Notes under the pieces: generated by a model
What the model was told of the DNA's origin: nothing
The model's input: the letters and a program-made list of their open reading frames with translations, nothing else
Databases searched by the model: none
DNA from: Chloroflexota bacterium
Lineage (GTDB): Bacteria; Chloroflexota; Dehalococcoidia; Tepidiformales; Tepidiformaceae
Assembly: GCA_963169135.1 (NCBI GenBank)
Contig: CAUJEQ010000045.1
Span: 1-17,111, forward strand
Reading direction: 5' to 3'
DNA: 17,111 nt
Shown: in pieces, positions 7,145 through 14,681 of the stretch
How the letters are laid out: each line of letters opens with the position of its first letter
Numbering within the stretch: the first letter of the stretch is position 1
Position numbers and translations under genes: made by a program

Positions 7145-9622
7145 TTGACCGAGCCACTCCAGGTTGGCCAGTTCGCGATCGTCGATCACGAACCGGTCGA
7201 CCGGGGACCCAACGCCGGGGTCTTCCACGGCAAGGGTCCCGCCGACGACCGCGCGGAACTGTTCATCCTTGCTGAAGGCACAACGCCGGCGGGCGAGGCG
7301 TTCGCCGGTCACGTCGTCTCAGCCATCGGACAGGCGTTCACCGGGCTCGACATGAGCCTTACCGGCTCGCTCCGCCGGCTTTTCGCCGATGCCGAGCGCA
7401 ACCTTTCCGACTGGAACCGCAAGAGCATCGCCCAGCACCGGGTGAGCATCGGTCTCAGCTGTTTTGGCCGCCGCGGCGACCAGGCCGTCATCGCCCAGGG
7501 CGGACCATCCGTGGCGTTCCACTACCACGGCGGCGGCGTCACTCCGTACGTCACCGACGAGGAGCACGGCCGGCCGATTGGAGCGGCTCACGCCGAGCCG
7601 CAGCTCACGCGCATCCCCTTCGCGCCCGGCGACCGCCTCCTCATGATCTCGACCCCGGCACTCGCCGAACTCGACGACGAACTCATCGGCGGCATCCTGG
7701 GGCTGCCCGCCGATCAGATCCTCCCCGACATCTACCGCCGTGTTCAGCACCTCCGCAACCTGACCGTGCTGCTGGTCACAGGCCCGGGCCAGGCCCCCGC
7801 CGAATCCTCGGGAGAAGCGGCGGAGAGTGACGTGATGATCGATGCGACGACCCCCGCGGGGCTGCCACCACCGGTTCGCCACCTCGACGATGCGCCAACC
7901 TACCAGCCAAGCCTGTTTATCGAAGACGAGAGGGAAGACATCGTCTTCACCGCCCGCCGCCAGCTGCTCGAGATCTCGCCCCGCCGGCAGATCGAGCAAA
8001 TGGTCCCCGAGGCGGTGGAAGCGGCGCCCGCACCCCTCTTACGCGCCTCGGGTGAGACAACGGCAACGCTCGCCCGCATCGCCGCCGATACCCATGCCCG
8101 CGCCGCGGTCTCTCGCGCCGCCGTGGGTTCGCTGGCGACCGCCATGCCTTCGGCGCCGCTGGCGAACCGTCCGGCATGGAGAGCGCCATCCGCGGCGGCG
8201 CCCATGGATTCGCCCCTGAACGTGGGCGGATCGGGCGATTCGCGCCGGCATCTCCGCCGCGAGAGCTTCACCCGTGGCCTCGTGCCACCCGGGGCTCCGC
8301 CAACCCGGCCGGAAGTGCTGAACGAAGACTTGCCCCTCGTCGATGACCTGGCAGCCGGCCGCCGGGCCAGGCTATCCACCACGCCCGCCTCTGAGACCAT
8401 CGCCAGCGAGGCCGGTGCCGCCATCAACAGCGGCGGCTCGCTCGTCCGCATGCGCGATTCCGCCGGCGGCCGCTGGAAGAGCACACACTCCTTTAATCGC
8501 CATGCTACCGGCGCCCAGCTTCCGCCTACCTGGCTCGTCATCGCCATCGGCCTTGGTGTCCTCCTTCTCCTGGTGGGTATTGTCACTGTCCCCCGGATGC
8601 TCGAAGGCGACGACGCCGAGCGCTACGTAGAGCTCATGGACAACGCCGCACAGCGCCTCGCCACGGCTCGCGTCGTCCCCGACCCCGCGGAAAAACGCAT
8701 TGCCCTCAACGAAGCCCAGGCGATGCTCCTCCAGGCGCGCGAACTCGACTCGTCGAATGAGCAGGCCGAGCAGCTCTTCAACGAAGTCGCCGGCGCCCTC
8801 CAGGTGATGGACAACGTCCTCGAACCCGCGAACGTCGAAGTCATCGCCACCCTCGAACAGTTCGGAGAGAAGGCGGTGGCGGTGGTCCGGATGACCATCG
8901 GGCCTGACACCGCGTTCGTGCTCGACACGAACTCCTCCCAGGTTATCGCCCTGCCGCTGGCCGGTGGGGACCCATTCGCCGTCTACACCGAGGACAAGGA
9001 GCAGCAGCGCGGACGGCCGGTCGCGATCGCCAGCCTCGATGCGAGCGACCTCGGCGGCCCCGTCCTCCTCGTCGCCGACAGCCTCAACCACCTCTGGGCC
9101 TACTCGGATGATGGCGGCCTGCGCGCGGTCGCGTTCAATGCTGGCTCGGGTCTTACCATCACCGATATCGCCGTCAACGGCCGCGACCTCTTTGTCCTGG
9201 ATGCTGCCCAGAAGACGGTCTTCCGCTACACCCAGAACGAGACAGGCTTCCCGAACCCGCCCGCGAAGGCGCTCGCAACAGACGATCTGGCCAACGCCCG
9301 CCGCCTGATGGTTGACACCGAGATCATCACCAGCGACGAGCAGGGCACCCTGCATCGCTTCATCAACGGGCAGGTCGCCCTCACGCTCTCGCAGTCGGGC
9401 ATCGATAAGCCGCTGGTGGCGCCGGAAACGGCCCAGGCGCTTTCGAAGAACGAGGTCGGCCTCCTCGATGCCCCGAACGACCGCGTCGTCGTCTTCCGCC
9501 GCGATGGCGCCTTCGACCGGCAGTACAGGCACAAGGACTTCCGCGCGGCCAGCGCATTTGCCGTCCGCGATGGTGAGGTCTACATCTTCAGCGACTCGCG
9601 CCTTCGCAAGATCACCTGGTAG
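7145..9622 (+). CDS. Single-pass membrane protein: degenerate PP2C-like domain, TM helix, six-bladed beta-propeller
   Basis: A predicted 825-residue protein from the TTG at 7145 (AAGGA about nine bases upstream; no early ATG or GTG). Residues 1-215 follow the PPM/PP2C order, but the metal ligands are lost: the VADGMGG position reads ILAEGTTPAGEAF, the GDSR position reads GGPS, and the PGDxLLLxSDG position reads PGDRLLMISTPAL. Phosphatase activity is therefore unlikely. A long Pro/Ala/Arg-rich linker (215-460) leads to one membrane helix at about 463-485 (WLVIAIGLGVLLLLVGIV). Then come a helical segment (490-580) and six blade-like repeats (about 590-825), each with a VLDxxxxxVxxY-like strand such as VADSLNHLWAY, VLDAAQKTVFRY and LLDAPNDRVVVF. 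The propeller should lie outside the cell. The arrangement suggests signalling or a scaffold; no function is established. Confidence 0.75.
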   Translation: MTEPLQVGQFAIVDHEPVDRGPNAGVFHGKGPADDRAELFILAEGTTPAGEAFAGHVVSAIGQAFTGLDMSLTGSLRRLFADAERNLSDWNRKSIAQHRVSIGLSCFGRRGDQAVIAQGGPSVAFHYHGGGVTPYVTDEEHGRPIGAAHAEPQLTRIPFAPGDRLLMISTPALAELDDELIGGILGLPADQILPDIYRRVQHLRNLTVLLVTGPGQAPAESSGEAAESDVMIDATTPAGLPPPVRHLDDAPTYQPSLFIEDEREDIVFTARRQLLEISPRRQIEQMVPEAVEAAPAPLLRASGETTATLARIAADTHARAAVSRAAVGSLATAMPSAPLANRPAWRAPSAAAPMDSPLNVGGSGDSRRHLRRESFTRGLVPPGAPPTRPEVLNEDLPLVDDLAAGRRARLSTTPASETIASEAGAAINSGGSLVRMRDSAGGRWKSTHSFNRHATGAQLPPTWLVIAIGLGVLLLLVGIVTVPRMLEGDDAERYVELMDNAAQRLATARVVPDPAEKRIALNEAQAMLLQARELDSSNEQAEQLFNEVAGALQVMDNVLEPANVEVIATLEQFGEKAVAVVRMTIGPDTAFVLDTNSSQVIALPLAGGDPFAVYTEDKEQQRGRPVAIASLDASDLGGPVLLVADSLNHLWAYSDDGGLRAVAFNAGSGLTITDIAVNGRDLFVLDAAQKTVFRYTQNETGFPNPPAKALATDDLANARRLMVDTEIITSDEQGTLHRFINGQVALTLSQSGIDKPLVAPETAQALSKNEVGLLDAPNDRVVVFRRDGAFDRQYRHKDFRAASAFAVRDGEVYIFSDSRLRKITW

Positions 9623-9842
9623 CGTCGCCGCCCGCCCGCCCCATCCCGGCGGCGATTCGATCGCCGATGTGACTCCCGGGGCCTCCGGCGTCGCATGCGG
9701 GCCGAACTTCGCGACGGCCCGTCCTTCGCGATCCGCAGCGGGGCGACGGTGTGGCATGCAAGCCCCGGGGCGAACGCCCGACAGGAGATGTCGCACCCGC
9801 GGGATACTAATCTTGTCCCCAATTCTTCCCGGGAGTGCCCAC
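9623..9842. other. Structured 220-base intergenic region
   Basis: No gene is supported. It holds a perfect hairpin CGGCGAT-TCG-ATCGCCG (9650-9666), a second stem GGGCCG (9699-9704) with CGGCCC (9715-9720), a repeated CTTCGCGA and a GCCCCGGGGC palindrome (9762-9771). None has a T-run. A -10-like GATACT lies near 9804 without a matching -35. The first hairpin, 28 bases after the stop codon, may help end or stabilise the upstream transcript. Confidence 0.4.
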
Positions 9843-10313
9843 ATGGCCCGCTGGCAGACACTCGAAACCGACGCGCCCGAGATAGCCCGCGGCGGCCGCG
9901 CCCTGCTGTACCAGTACGGACCCGGGCTGGCTTACCTCGCCACGGTCCGTGCCGATGGCGGACTCCGCATCCACCCCTTCTGCCCCGTCGTGACGGACGG
10001 CGGCATCTACGGACTTATCGGTGACTCGCCCAAGCGCCGCGATCTTGTCCGCAGCGGACAGTTCGCCCTCCACGCGTTCTCTCCCGAAGACCGGGACGAC
10101 GAGTTCATGCTCGCGGGCAACGCACGACGTATTGAAGACGCCGCCGTCATCGCCCGGGTCAGCGAGGTCTACCACGCTGCCGGGGCGACATCGAGCGGCG
10201 AGGAATGGACGTTTGAGTTCGACATCGACCGCGCGCTGCTTTCCCTCTACAACCCCCGGGGAGTGGAGCCCCAGTGGCCTCCGCGCTACCTGAAGTGGCA
10301 AGCGCAAGCGTGA
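9843..10313 (+). CDS. Pyridoxamine 5'-phosphate oxidase-like FMN-binding split-barrel protein (copy 1)
   Basis: A 156-residue cytoplasmic protein of the PNPOx-like split-barrel superfamily, whose members bind FMN or F420 and carry out redox or haem-related reactions. The core pattern AYLATVRADGGLRIHPFCPVV, then the strand GGIYGLIGDSPKRRDLVRSGQFALHAF and DEFMLAGNARRIED, is typical of this group. It lacks the C-terminal dimerisation region of true PdxH (about 210-220 residues), so pyridoxal phosphate synthesis is not claimed. The ATG at 9843 has GGGAG nine bases upstream. Its stop overlaps the start of a paralogue in the GTGA arrangement. Substrate and flavin cofactor are unknown. Confidence 0.85.
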   Translation: MARWQTLETDAPEIARGGRALLYQYGPGLAYLATVRADGGLRIHPFCPVVTDGGIYGLIGDSPKRRDLVRSGQFALHAFSPEDRDDEFMLAGNARRIEDAAVIARVSEVYHAAGATSSGEEWTFEFDIDRALLSLYNPRGVEPQWPPRYLKWQAQA

Positions 10314-10777
10314 CGGCCCATTGGCAAGACCTGACCGTCGCCGAACCCGCCATGGCTGAAGCGGGCGAGCGGCTCCTGCGGCCATCGGGAGAGGGCGTTG
10401 CTTACCTTGCCACGGTGCGAAAAGACGGCGGCCCCCGCGTCCACCCGGTCATGCCGGTGCTGGCTGGCGGGCGCCTGTACCTCTTCGTCGTGCGCATGTC
10501 GTGGAAGTACCGGGACCTTGCCCGTGATGGGCGCTACGCTCTCCACGCCGCTGCCGCACCCGAAGGCGGCGAGGAGTTCTACATCACCGGCCCGGCGCGC
10601 GAGGTGGAAAACGCCGGCGCCCGCTCCGCCGTGACAGCCGCCTCCGGAGGGAGGCTCGGCCTGCACGACTTCGAAGCCCTGTTTGAACTGGGCATCGATC
10701 GGGCCCTGCACACAAGCTGGCAGGGCTGGGGCACCGCCTCGGCCTGGCCGTCCTACAGGAAGTGGGCGGCGGACTGA
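10310..10777 (+). CDS. Pyridoxamine 5'-phosphate oxidase-like split-barrel protein (copy 2)
   Basis: A 155-residue paralogue of the preceding gene. Shared positions include WQ near the N-terminus, GERLL/GRALL, AYLATVRxDGGxRxHPxxPV, the RDLxxxGxYALHA segment and EFxxxGxARxxE. Most differences are in the second half, where copy 2 reads SGGRLGLHDFEALFELGIDRALH. The GTG at 10310 overlaps the stop of copy 1 by four bases; the longer in-frame start at 10274 would lie inside copy 1 and is rejected. The two proteins probably come from a tandem duplication and may form a heterodimer, since split-barrel proteins usually work as dimers. The gene ends three bases before the convergent Crp-family gene. 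Confidence 0.85.
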   Translation: MTAHWQDLTVAEPAMAEAGERLLRPSGEGVAYLATVRKDGGPRVHPVMPVLAGGRLYLFVVRMSWKYRDLARDGRYALHAAAAPEGGEEFYITGPAREVENAGARSAVTAASGGRLGLHDFEALFELGIDRALHTSWQGWGTASAWPSYRKWAAD

Positions 10778-10780
10778 AGA

Positions 10781-11464
10781 TCAGCCCGCCAGGGCTTCGA
10801 GAGCGCCCCGGTCCTTGATCCGGATCTCGCGCCGGCTGACGTCGATCATCCCATCGGCGGCGAGCTTCCCCAGCGCGCGCTGCGCCACGTCCGGCACCGT
10901 CCCCAACCGCGAGGCGAGTTCCGGCACCGTGTACCAGCGCGGCCGCTGCACCACGCCATCGACCGCCTGCTCGATCAGCAGCCGGGCCAGCCGCTCCATC
11001 ACCGACCGGAGTGCGAGGTCCGCCACGAGACCGACCAGCGACACCATCCGGTCGGCCATGCTCTCGATGACTTGCTCGGCGAAGGCCGGGCTCTCGCGGA
11101 GCAGCCGCCTGATGGGCGCCCGCGGCAGCATCCACGCCGCCGAGGCTTCGAGCGCGACTGCTGTGGCCGGGCTGGGGTGGGAGGTGAACACCGCGACCGT
11201 GTTGAATGGCTGTCCGGGGGCAATGAATTCGAGCGACTGTTCGCGACCCTGGGCCGATGCCTTCACGACCTTCACATGGCCGGAATCGAGGAGGAAGAGC
11301 CCGGGCGCCGGCTCACCTTCGAGGAACACCACCTCGCCGGGTGCGTACTCGCGCCAGTCGGCCTCCCGGGCGAGTGCGGCCAGCTCATCCGCTGCCAGCC
11401 GCGCAAAGAAAGGGATCGCCCGGAGCCGTTCGGCGAAGTCGGCGCGGGTGGTTCCTGGCGACAT
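10781..11464 (-). CDS. Crp/Fnr-family transcriptional regulator
   Basis: A 227-residue cytoplasmic DNA-binding regulator. Residues about 14-130 form the cyclic-nucleotide-binding-type beta barrel (YAPGEVVFLEGEPAPGLFLLDSGHVKVVKASAQGREQSLEFIAPGQPF). A long dimerisation helix follows, then a winged helix-turn-helix near the C-terminus (YTVPELASRLGTVPDVAQRALGKLAADGMIDV). The phosphate-binding cassette of CRP (GE...RxA) is not conserved; the equivalent region reads GQPFNTVAVFTSHPSPATA, so cAMP binding is doubtful. There is no Cys, which rules out an Fnr-type iron-sulfur sensor. It is divergent from the MmpL transporter gene and convergent with the split-barrel pair. The ATG at 11464 has AGGA seven bases upstream, but a leaderless start is also possible. 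Confidence 0.92.
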   Translation of the reverse strand: MSPGTTRADFAERLRAIPFFARLAADELAALAREADWREYAPGEVVFLEGEPAPGLFLLDSGHVKVVKASAQGREQSLEFIAPGQPFNTVAVFTSHPSPATAVALEASAAWMLPRAPIRRLLRESPAFAEQVIESMADRMVSLVGLVADLALRSVMERLARLLIEQAVDGVVQRPRWYTVPELASRLGTVPDVAQRALGKLAADGMIDVSRREIRIKDRGALEALAG

Positions 11465-11470
11465 ACCTGC

Positions 11471-11476
11471 ATCCTA
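11471..11476 (-). promoter_or_regulatory. Candidate leaderless -10 box of the Crp-family gene
   Basis: On the minus strand TAGGAT (TANNNT) ends six bases before the ATG. The same bases can also be read as a ribosome-binding AGGA, so the two interpretations compete. Confidence 0.25.
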
Positions 11477-11546
11477 CGCGCCGCCCCACCCCTCGATCAT
11501 GCCCCCGAACACCGCACGGTCATCCACCGCCCCCGGAAAAAGCGAC

Positions 11547-11566
11547 TAAAGTCCGGGAATTCGGAC
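11547..11566. promoter_or_regulatory. Palindromic operator candidate in the regulator/transporter divergent region
   Basis: GTCCG-GGAATT-CGGAC (11551-11566) is a perfect 5-6-5 palindrome, the same spacing as classical CRP sites (5-6-5). It overlaps the -10-like TAAAGT at 11547-11552 reading toward the transporter. It lies about 50 bases upstream of the transporter start and 90 bases from the regulator start. Binding by the neighbouring Crp-family protein is inferred from position and architecture. Confidence 0.4.
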
Positions 11567-11581
11567 CGCCGCAGGTGCACG

Positions 11582-11638
11582 ATGGAAGCAACGCACGAGG
11601 AACGGTATCACCATGAACCAAAATCGCAGCATGCTTGA
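11582..11638 (+). CDS. Possible 18-codon leader peptide overlapping the MmpL start
   Basis: ATG at 11582, preceded by AGGTG at four bases, opens an 18-codon frame with four His residues (MEATHEERYHHEPKSQHA) ending at 11638. It overlaps the start of the transporter gene by 26 bases in another frame. Re-initiation at the 11613 ATG could couple the two. There is no codon-level proof of translation. Confidence 0.2.
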   Translation: MEATHEERYHHEPKSQHA

Positions 11639-13769
11639 ACGCTGGGGCCGCTTTGCCTACCGCAAGCGCTGGTATGTGCTCGGAGCATGGATCGTCGCTG
11701 GCATCGCCATTGGCCTCACCGCCCGCGCCATCTCCGAGGGGACGATCAATACCCTGACGCTCCCCGGGGCTGAATCGCAGCTGGCCGTGGACGAACTCAA
11801 GAGTTCGTTCCCTGAGCGCTCGGGCGATTACGCCGACGTGGTCTTCAGCGCACCCGGCGGCATCGATGAGCCCGCCACGAAAGCCGCGATCGAAACACTC
11901 GCGGAAGAGGCGGCCGCAATCCCGGGCGTGGTGGCCGTTTCGTCACCCTTCGCCCCGGCCGGCGGCCTCGTCTCCGAGGACCGGACGGTCGCTATTGCCC
12001 GTGTGCAGTACGCCCAGGGCGCCGACGACGTGCCCGCCGAGTCCGCCGAGGCGCTCGAAACGCTCGCCGGGGAAGCCCGGTCCGGCTCGCTGGCCGTCGA
12101 GCTCGGCGGTCCCGTGCCGGCTGCCCAGGAGCGCGAAGGGCCCAACGAATCCACCGTGCTCGGCATCATCGCCGCGCTCGTCATCCTCTACCTCCTCTTC
12201 CGCGCGTTCACCCCGACCGTCCTCCCGATCGCCAGCGCCATGTCCGGCCTCGCGATCGGGTTCGCCGTGATCTACTCCATGACCGCCGCGATCGACCTGA
12301 GCAAGTTCGCCCCGAACATCGCCGCCATGCTTGGCCTGGGCGTCGGCATCGACTATTCGCTCTTCATCGTGGCCCGCTTCCGCGAGCAAGTCTTCTCCGG
12401 GCACGACGGGGAGGAAGCCACCGGCATCGCCGTCGCCACCGCTGGCAAATCGGTGGCCTTCGCCGGTGGTGTCGTGATCGTGTCGCTCCTGGGACTGGGG
12501 CTCATGGGCATCCCATTCGTCGGCTGGCTGGGGCTCGCGGCTGCCACGATGGTCGCCGTCGCGGTCCTTGCCGCGCTCTCGTTGTTGCCGGCTCTCCTGG
12601 GCATCACCGGCGGAGCCATCGTGCGGGCCGGCAAGCGCCGGACCGCAGCCCAGCGCGTCGCTCACGAAGACAGCGGCTGGTACCGGCTCGGCTACGCCAT
12701 CATGCGGCGGCCGTACCTGTTCCTGGGTGTCAGCACCATCATCCTGGTCGTGCTGGCTATCCCCTTGTTCGACATGCGGCTCGGCTCGGCCGATGCCGGC
12801 AACAACCCCACCACAACCACCACGCGCCGCGCTTACGACTACATCGCCGATGCCTTTGGCCCCGGCATGAACGGCCCGCTCCAGGTGGTGCTTTCGGGAG
12901 CATCGGCAGAAGAAGCTGCCGGCATCCGCACGTCCATCGCCGCAACACCCAACGTCGCCTCGGTCAGCCCGCCGATCGTGAACCAGGCAGGCGACGTGGC
13001 CGTCCTCTCCGTGGTCCCGGCCACTTCTCCCCAGTCGGCCGAGACAGCCGCCCTGGTCCACACGCTCCGCGACGATATCCTGCCCGCGGCAACAGACGGT
13101 TCGGCGATTGAGACCTACGTTGGCGGGGCCACTGCCCGCGGCATCGACATCGCCGACCGCATCGGTTCGCGGCTGCCGCTGTTCTTCGCCCTGGTCATCG
13201 GCATCAGCTTCCTGCTCCTGATGGTGGTCTTCCGCTCTCTGATGATCCCCCTCAAGGCCGCGCTCATGAACCTGCTCTCCATCGGGGCCGCCTATGGCGT
13301 GGTGGTTGCCGTGTTCCAGTGGGGGTGGGGCGGAAGCCTCGTTGGCGCCGGGTCCACGGGCCCGATCGAATCGTTCCTCCCGATGATGCTGTTCGCCGTG
13401 CTCTTTGGCCTCTCCATGGACTACGAGGTCTTCCTCGTGAGCCGTATCCACGAGGAGTACCTCCGCACGGGCGACAATGCGCGCTCGGTGGCGCGCGGGC
13501 TCGCCTCAACCGCCAGCGTGATCACCGCCGCGGCCGCGATCATGATCGTGGTCTTCCTCAGCTTCGTCCTGAACGACCAGCGGGTGGTGAAGGAGTTCGG
13601 CCTGGGCCTCGCGGTCGCGGTCCTGGTCGATGCCACGGTCGTCCGGCTCCTCCTCGTCCCCGCGACGATGGAACTCATGGGCGAATGGAACTGGTGGCTC
13701 CCGGGCTGGCTCGATCGGCTTGTGCCGCGCATTTCTATCGAAGGTGGCGAACACCCCGACGCCGAGTAG
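11613..13769 (+). CDS. MmpL/YdfJ-family RND-type transporter
   Basis: A 718-residue inner-membrane transporter, close to the usual length of stand-alone MmpL/YdfJ proteins. It shows the duplicated RND plan: TM1 at about 18-38, an extracytoplasmic porter domain, then five clustered TM helices; a second TM at about 370, a second porter domain and five more helices. Each half carries the proton-relay motif of the family: GVGIDYSLFIVARFREQ near residue 246 and FGLSMDYEVFLVSRIHEEY near 602, with the Asp-Tyr pairs intact. Energy should therefore come from the proton gradient. Substrates in the family are lipids, drugs or hydrophobic metabolites; none can be assigned here. The ATG at 11613 has GAGGAA ten bases upstream. 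The divergent Crp-family gene is the obvious candidate regulator. Confidence 0.93.
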   Translation: MNQNRSMLERWGRFAYRKRWYVLGAWIVAGIAIGLTARAISEGTINTLTLPGAESQLAVDELKSSFPERSGDYADVVFSAPGGIDEPATKAAIETLAEEAAAIPGVVAVSSPFAPAGGLVSEDRTVAIARVQYAQGADDVPAESAEALETLAGEARSGSLAVELGGPVPAAQEREGPNESTVLGIIAALVILYLLFRAFTPTVLPIASAMSGLAIGFAVIYSMTAAIDLSKFAPNIAAMLGLGVGIDYSLFIVARFREQVFSGHDGEEATGIAVATAGKSVAFAGGVVIVSLLGLGLMGIPFVGWLGLAAATMVAVAVLAALSLLPALLGITGGAIVRAGKRRTAAQRVAHEDSGWYRLGYAIMRRPYLFLGVSTIILVVLAIPLFDMRLGSADAGNNPTTTTTRRAYDYIADAFGPGMNGPLQVVLSGASAEEAAGIRTSIAATPNVASVSPPIVNQAGDVAVLSVVPATSPQSAETAALVHTLRDDILPAATDGSAIETYVGGATARGIDIADRIGSRLPLFFALVIGISFLLLMVVFRSLMIPLKAALMNLLSIGAAYGVVVAVFQWGWGGSLVGAGSTGPIESFLPMMLFAVLFGLSMDYEVFLVSRIHEEYLRTGDNARSVARGLASTASVITAAAAIMIVVFLSFVLNDQRVVKEFGLGLAVAVLVDATVVRLLLVPATMELMGEWNWWLPGWLDRLVPRISIEGGEHPDAE

Positions 13770-13898
13770 GCGCCGGCCTGGGAACTAACGCTGAGCGTTG
13801 ACCATGTGGCGCAGCACCCGCGACTGCCCCCTCCATCGCGTCATGAGCTGTCGTGCATTCCCGTCATGCTCCCGCCAAAACGTAGTGGTGGGAACAAC
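13770..13898. other. Intergenic region with a short hairpin
   Basis: A 129-base gap after the transporter gene. AACGC-TGA-GCGTT (13788-13800) is a five-base-pair stem 19 bases after the stop, with no T-run. No promoter with both boxes is seen before the SHOCT protein gene. Confidence 0.35.
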
Positions 13899-14597
13899 AT
13901 GGCGAAGTCTGCGACGGAGAAACTGCTCGATGAGCTGGACAAGCTCGCGGCGAAAGGACGCATCTCCCCCGAGGAGTACGAAGCGCGTCGCAGCGCCATC
14001 ATCGCGGGCAACGTCGCGCCACCTCCGGAGAAACGCGGCGGCGGGCTTTTCAGGTGGGGGCTCCTCGGTTGCCTCGGCATCATTGCCGCGATTGGCCTCT
14101 TCTTCGTGCTCCTCTTCGTCGCCCTCGGTGTCGCCCTCAACGATGCCGCGGACGACACGCCCGACACCGGCGCCGATGTCCGGGTCGCGCTCGCCACTGG
14201 CGCAAGCGGCGTCATCGCGCCAGAAGGGAACGGCAGCAAGAAGTCGAAGGTCACCATCCTCCAGGTCGTTGACAACGTGCCCTCGGCAAACCAGTTCATC
14301 CAGCCGGCGCCGGGCAAGAAGTGGATCGGGTTCGAGGTGGAGGTCGAAAACGTCGGCACGACCCAGGTAACTTCGCTCGACTGGACCCTCCGCGACACGA
14401 CCGACCAGGAGCACAGCCGCACCTTCTGGACGGGCGCCGAAGGGTCAGCGATCGACATCGTTTACAACGACCTCACCCCCGGTGGAAAGAAACGGGGCTG
14501 GCTCTACTTCGAAGTCGATGCCGCCGCCGGCGTCAAGTGGCTGCGCGCCGACCCGAACCCGTTCCTCGCGAACGACCTCTACTTCGACGCACCGTAG
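13899..14597 (+). CDS. SHOCT-domain membrane protein with a DUF4352-like extracellular domain
   Basis: A 232-residue protein. Residues 3-37 (ATEKLLDELDKLAAKGRISPEEYEARRSAI) are a SHOCT-type short helical hairpin, thought to mediate oligomerisation. A Pro/Lys/Gly linker leads to a membrane helix at about 50-80 (WGLLGCLGIIAAIGLFFVLLFV). The outside portion from about 105 has the beta-sandwich pattern of DUF4352-like domains: PAPGKKWIGFEVEVENVGTTQ, SLDWTLRDTTDQEH and LTPGGKKRGWLYFEV. The ATG at 13899 is preceded by GGTGGGA at six bases; a longer frame from 13806 starts with low-complexity sequence and no ribosome-binding site. Function is unknown; it probably senses or binds something at the cell surface. 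Confidence 0.85.
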   Translation: MAKSATEKLLDELDKLAAKGRISPEEYEARRSAIIAGNVAPPPEKRGGGLFRWGLLGCLGIIAAIGLFFVLLFVALGVALNDAADDTPDTGADVRVALATGASGVIAPEGNGSKKSKVTILQVVDNVPSANQFIQPAPGKKWIGFEVEVENVGTTQVTSLDWTLRDTTDQEHSRTFWTGAEGSAIDIVYNDLTPGGKKRGWLYFEVDAAAGVKWLRADPNPFLANDLYFDAP

Positions 14598-14681
14598 CCC
14601 CTGATTCGCAAGTGTGCAGGGCAGGGGGCCGCCGCCCTCGTGCCTCATGCCCCATACCGCATTCCTCATTACTCTTAGCGC
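14598..14681. other. Short-repeat intergenic region upstream of proB
   Basis: The stretch around 14641-14675 is a degenerate series of CCTCAT/CCCATA/GCATTC-like words, with CCTCAT exactly repeated at 14643 and 14664. It resembles decayed dispersed intergenic repeats. No gene is seen. Confidence 0.4.
14670..14675 (+). promoter_or_regulatory. Candidate leaderless -10 box of proB
   Basis: TACTCT (TANNNT) ends six bases before the proB ATG, and no Shine-Dalgarno sequence is present in the intervening or preceding bases. No clear -35 is seen. Confidence 0.35.

Noticed and set aside
8372..9844. Open frame of 490 codons on the minus strand
   Set aside because: It is antisense to the propeller half of the membrane protein; its translation is Val/Gly/Glu/Asp/Arg-rich with no motif.
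9843..10313. True pyridoxamine 5'-phosphate oxidase (pdxH)
   Set aside because: At 156 residues it lacks the C-terminal region of PdxH, so only superfamily membership is claimed.
10781..11464. Fnr-type oxygen sensor
   Set aside because: The protein has no Cys residues, so it cannot hold an iron-sulfur cluster.
11943..13451. Open frame of 502 codons on the minus strand
   Set aside because: It is antisense to the MmpL transporter, with His/Asp/Gly-rich low-complexity translation.
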